From NCBI RefSeq assembly GCF_003672135.1, contig NC_039509.1:11170663-11234662 (forward strand): a stretch of DNA of 64,000 bases. The letters are read 5' to 3'. Positions 62,414-64,000 of this stretch are shown in pieces; position 1 is the stretch's first letter; each line of letters starts with the position of its first letter. The notes below the pieces were generated by a model that was given only the letters and a program-made list of their open reading frames with translations, had not been told where the DNA came from and made no database searches. The DNA comes from Ooceraea biroi. Its lineage: Eukaryota; Arthropoda; Insecta; Hymenoptera; Formicidae. The position numbers and the translations under genes are program-made.

Positions 62414-62971
62414 GTTAGCATCATTGATAATAAGCCAACGATCGACTCTCTCCTGCGACAGTCCTGATCTTACCTTCTAAACGAACACAAGCGTTCTCTA
62501 AAACACTTTTAGTATTATTGCCACTATACAAACTTCACACAGTTGTTTAAATTTATTGTTAGTGAGCTATTTTGTAATGTTCATAATCTAATACTGTTAA
62601 CTGTCATAGTGCAAGTTTCTTCTTTTTAGAAATTGATCGTAAAGTAGATGATTTTTTATTATATACAATATAGAAAATATTTAAATAATTTTTAATATAT
62701 GCAGTGTTCAAATTTATATACCGTTAATTATTTCTCAGTCATAGTCTACAGAATTTTTGACCGCCTAGTTTCGAGAGTTTTACAGAATATCAGAAAATGA
62801 AATAAAATGCAAACAGATACGTTTATATTCATTTTTAGGCATACGTGTTAATTAATTTATTTTTAATTATACTTTATTATTTTTGACGTCTAAATAATTC
62901 ATTGTATATAACTATAATAAAGAACTGCTCTTAAATTTTATATATTTATAATTTTGATAACTTGTTCACAG

Positions 62972-63225
62972 ATCAAAATCTTCAATCTGAAACTGGTGTT
63001 CAACGAAAATTGAAAATGTCGGATCATCCAAATGATTTACTGATTCGTCTAAGCTACATTCTAATTATTGTGTTTAACGCATGTCTTATCAATGCATCAC
63101 CGACAGTACACATAAAAAATGGTACACTGATGGGTTTGACAATGCGTACTAGGCTTGGAAAAGAATTAGCTGGGTATCGGGGAATTCCTTACGCTTTGCC
63201 GCCGCTTGGACCACTCAGATTCAAG
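62972..63225 (+). CDS. First coding exon of a secreted type-B carboxylesterase
   Basis: The exon starts after an acceptor (cttgttcacag, ending 62971) and ends at AAG|gtaaaa (63225). The ATG at 63016 gives 70 codons ending in phase 0. Residues 8-28 (LLIRLSYILIIVFNACLINAS) form a hydrophobic secretion signal. The mature start VHIKNGTLMGL and the block YRGIPYALPPLGPLRFK (residues 54-70) are hallmarks of the carboxylesterase/cholinesterase alpha/beta-hydrolase family, and NGT is a potential N-glycosylation site. The catalytic GxSxG serine, Glu/Asp and His lie in exons beyond the right edge, so activity cannot be judged. Insect members hydrolyse esters such as juvenile hormone, pheromones, venom components or xenobiotics, and the subfamily is not resolvable here. 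An upstream noncoding exon is implied by the acceptor before the start codon. Confidence 0.85.
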
Positions 63226-64000
63226 GTAAAATTATTCAAAATGCTCATTACTAAACATAAGTAGAGTCGATAAGCAATTTCATCCTGAGGATTGAATCCG
63301 ATTAAATCTGAATACGAAAAACTGATTTAAATTTAAAAATATTTCCTAAGTCGCTCCTCAGTTTAAAATATTTCTGATAAAATGTAATAAAGCATTAATA
63401 AACGATAAAATATAATAAAACTGCAAAAATATATCTTTTAATCTTGAGCAACGACACAATCTATTAGACATAATTAATACAATTCAGCAGAATCGAAATT
63501 TGAGACTTAACAATTGCCAAATTATTAACTATTAAACTTTATGTATCGATATAGATATATACTTTCATACATTTTTTGACGTCCTAATTTTTCATTTAGA
63601 AATATCTAATATTTTGTTTAATCATTGAAATATTTTAATAGATAGAAAAGCGTAATTTAAGAATCCGTCTCTTAATGCATAATTCATGTCCATGACTAGT
63701 TCTATTTCTCAAACACACGTTTAGTATCAGTTGAAAAGATATTTATCAATTTATCACTTTTGTGAAAGTAATCGCATAAGGTGAAATTGATTGCATCTAT
63801 GTGGATTGCGTCTAGGTGAATTATGATTAAGAAAAAAATCTTTAATTAGTGTTCAGAATTGGTTATAATTAAGCTACTGTCGGTGGTGTCCTTAATGATT
63901 CCTAATGATTGCGCGTCCGCGCTATTCTTCAGACAGCCGCGTCACGGACTTTCGCAGCAATTAGAATGCAAACGATTACATAAGAATATCGTAATAACAA
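63226..64000 (+). other. First coding-side intron of the carboxylesterase gene (partial)
   Basis: AT-rich DNA after the gtaaaa donor at 63226. No second esterase exon is visible before the window ends. Confidence 0.7.

Noticed and set aside
1..64000. tRNA, rRNA, CRISPR arrays, intact transposases or viral-like genes
   Set aside because: Looked for T-loop GGTTCRANYC patterns with stems, repeat-spacer arrays and transposase or polymerase motifs by eye. None was convincing.

Overview
The window is insect nuclear DNA, most likely from a hymenopteran and plausibly an ant. It has very low coding density, long introns, AT-rich intergenic DNA broken by CpG-rich purine/pyrimidine-asymmetric islands, many dinucleotide microsatellites and small decayed DNA transposons. 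The best-supported gene is Imp, the insect orthologue of the vertebrate IGF2BP RNA-binding proteins, on the minus strand. Its first coding exon (42631-42805) and second coding exon (23682-23745) join in phase to give a complete first RRM domain. A 57-bp third exon (14044-14100) follows after a second long intron. The rest of the gene, with RRM2 and the KH domains, would lie beyond the left edge.

Layout from left to right. 1-8355 is noncoding intron-like DNA. 8356-8444 is a probable alternative coding first exon on the minus strand, with a CpG-rich promoter-like region at 8650-10320. 14044-14100, 23682-23745 and 42631-42805 are Imp exons separated by introns of about 9.6 and 18.9 kb. 42806-44340 is the CpG-rich 5' UTR and promoter region of Imp. 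45129-45166 is a possible more distal Imp first exon. 45500-62970 is AT-rich intergenic DNA carrying most of the recognisable mobile elements: a Harbinger-like MITE, mariner-type ends, a 1.24-kb foldback element, a nested palindromic MITE and one of two copies of a TA-flanked MITE family. 62972-63225 is the first coding exon of a secreted type-B carboxylesterase on the plus strand, and the rest of that gene is beyond the right edge.

The two genes are divergently oriented and show no evident functional link. The most interesting biological feature is the inferred multi-promoter structure of Imp. Three candidate minus-strand starts (45166, 42805, 8444) each lie just downstream of a tract that is CT-rich on the plus strand. 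The two non-canonical first exons both end two bases into a codon, exactly the phase needed to enter exon 3 or the exon after it, which would give isoforms lacking RRM1. No tRNA, rRNA, CRISPR or intact transposase gene was seen. All exon calls rest on reading the sequence and on family knowledge, with no database search.
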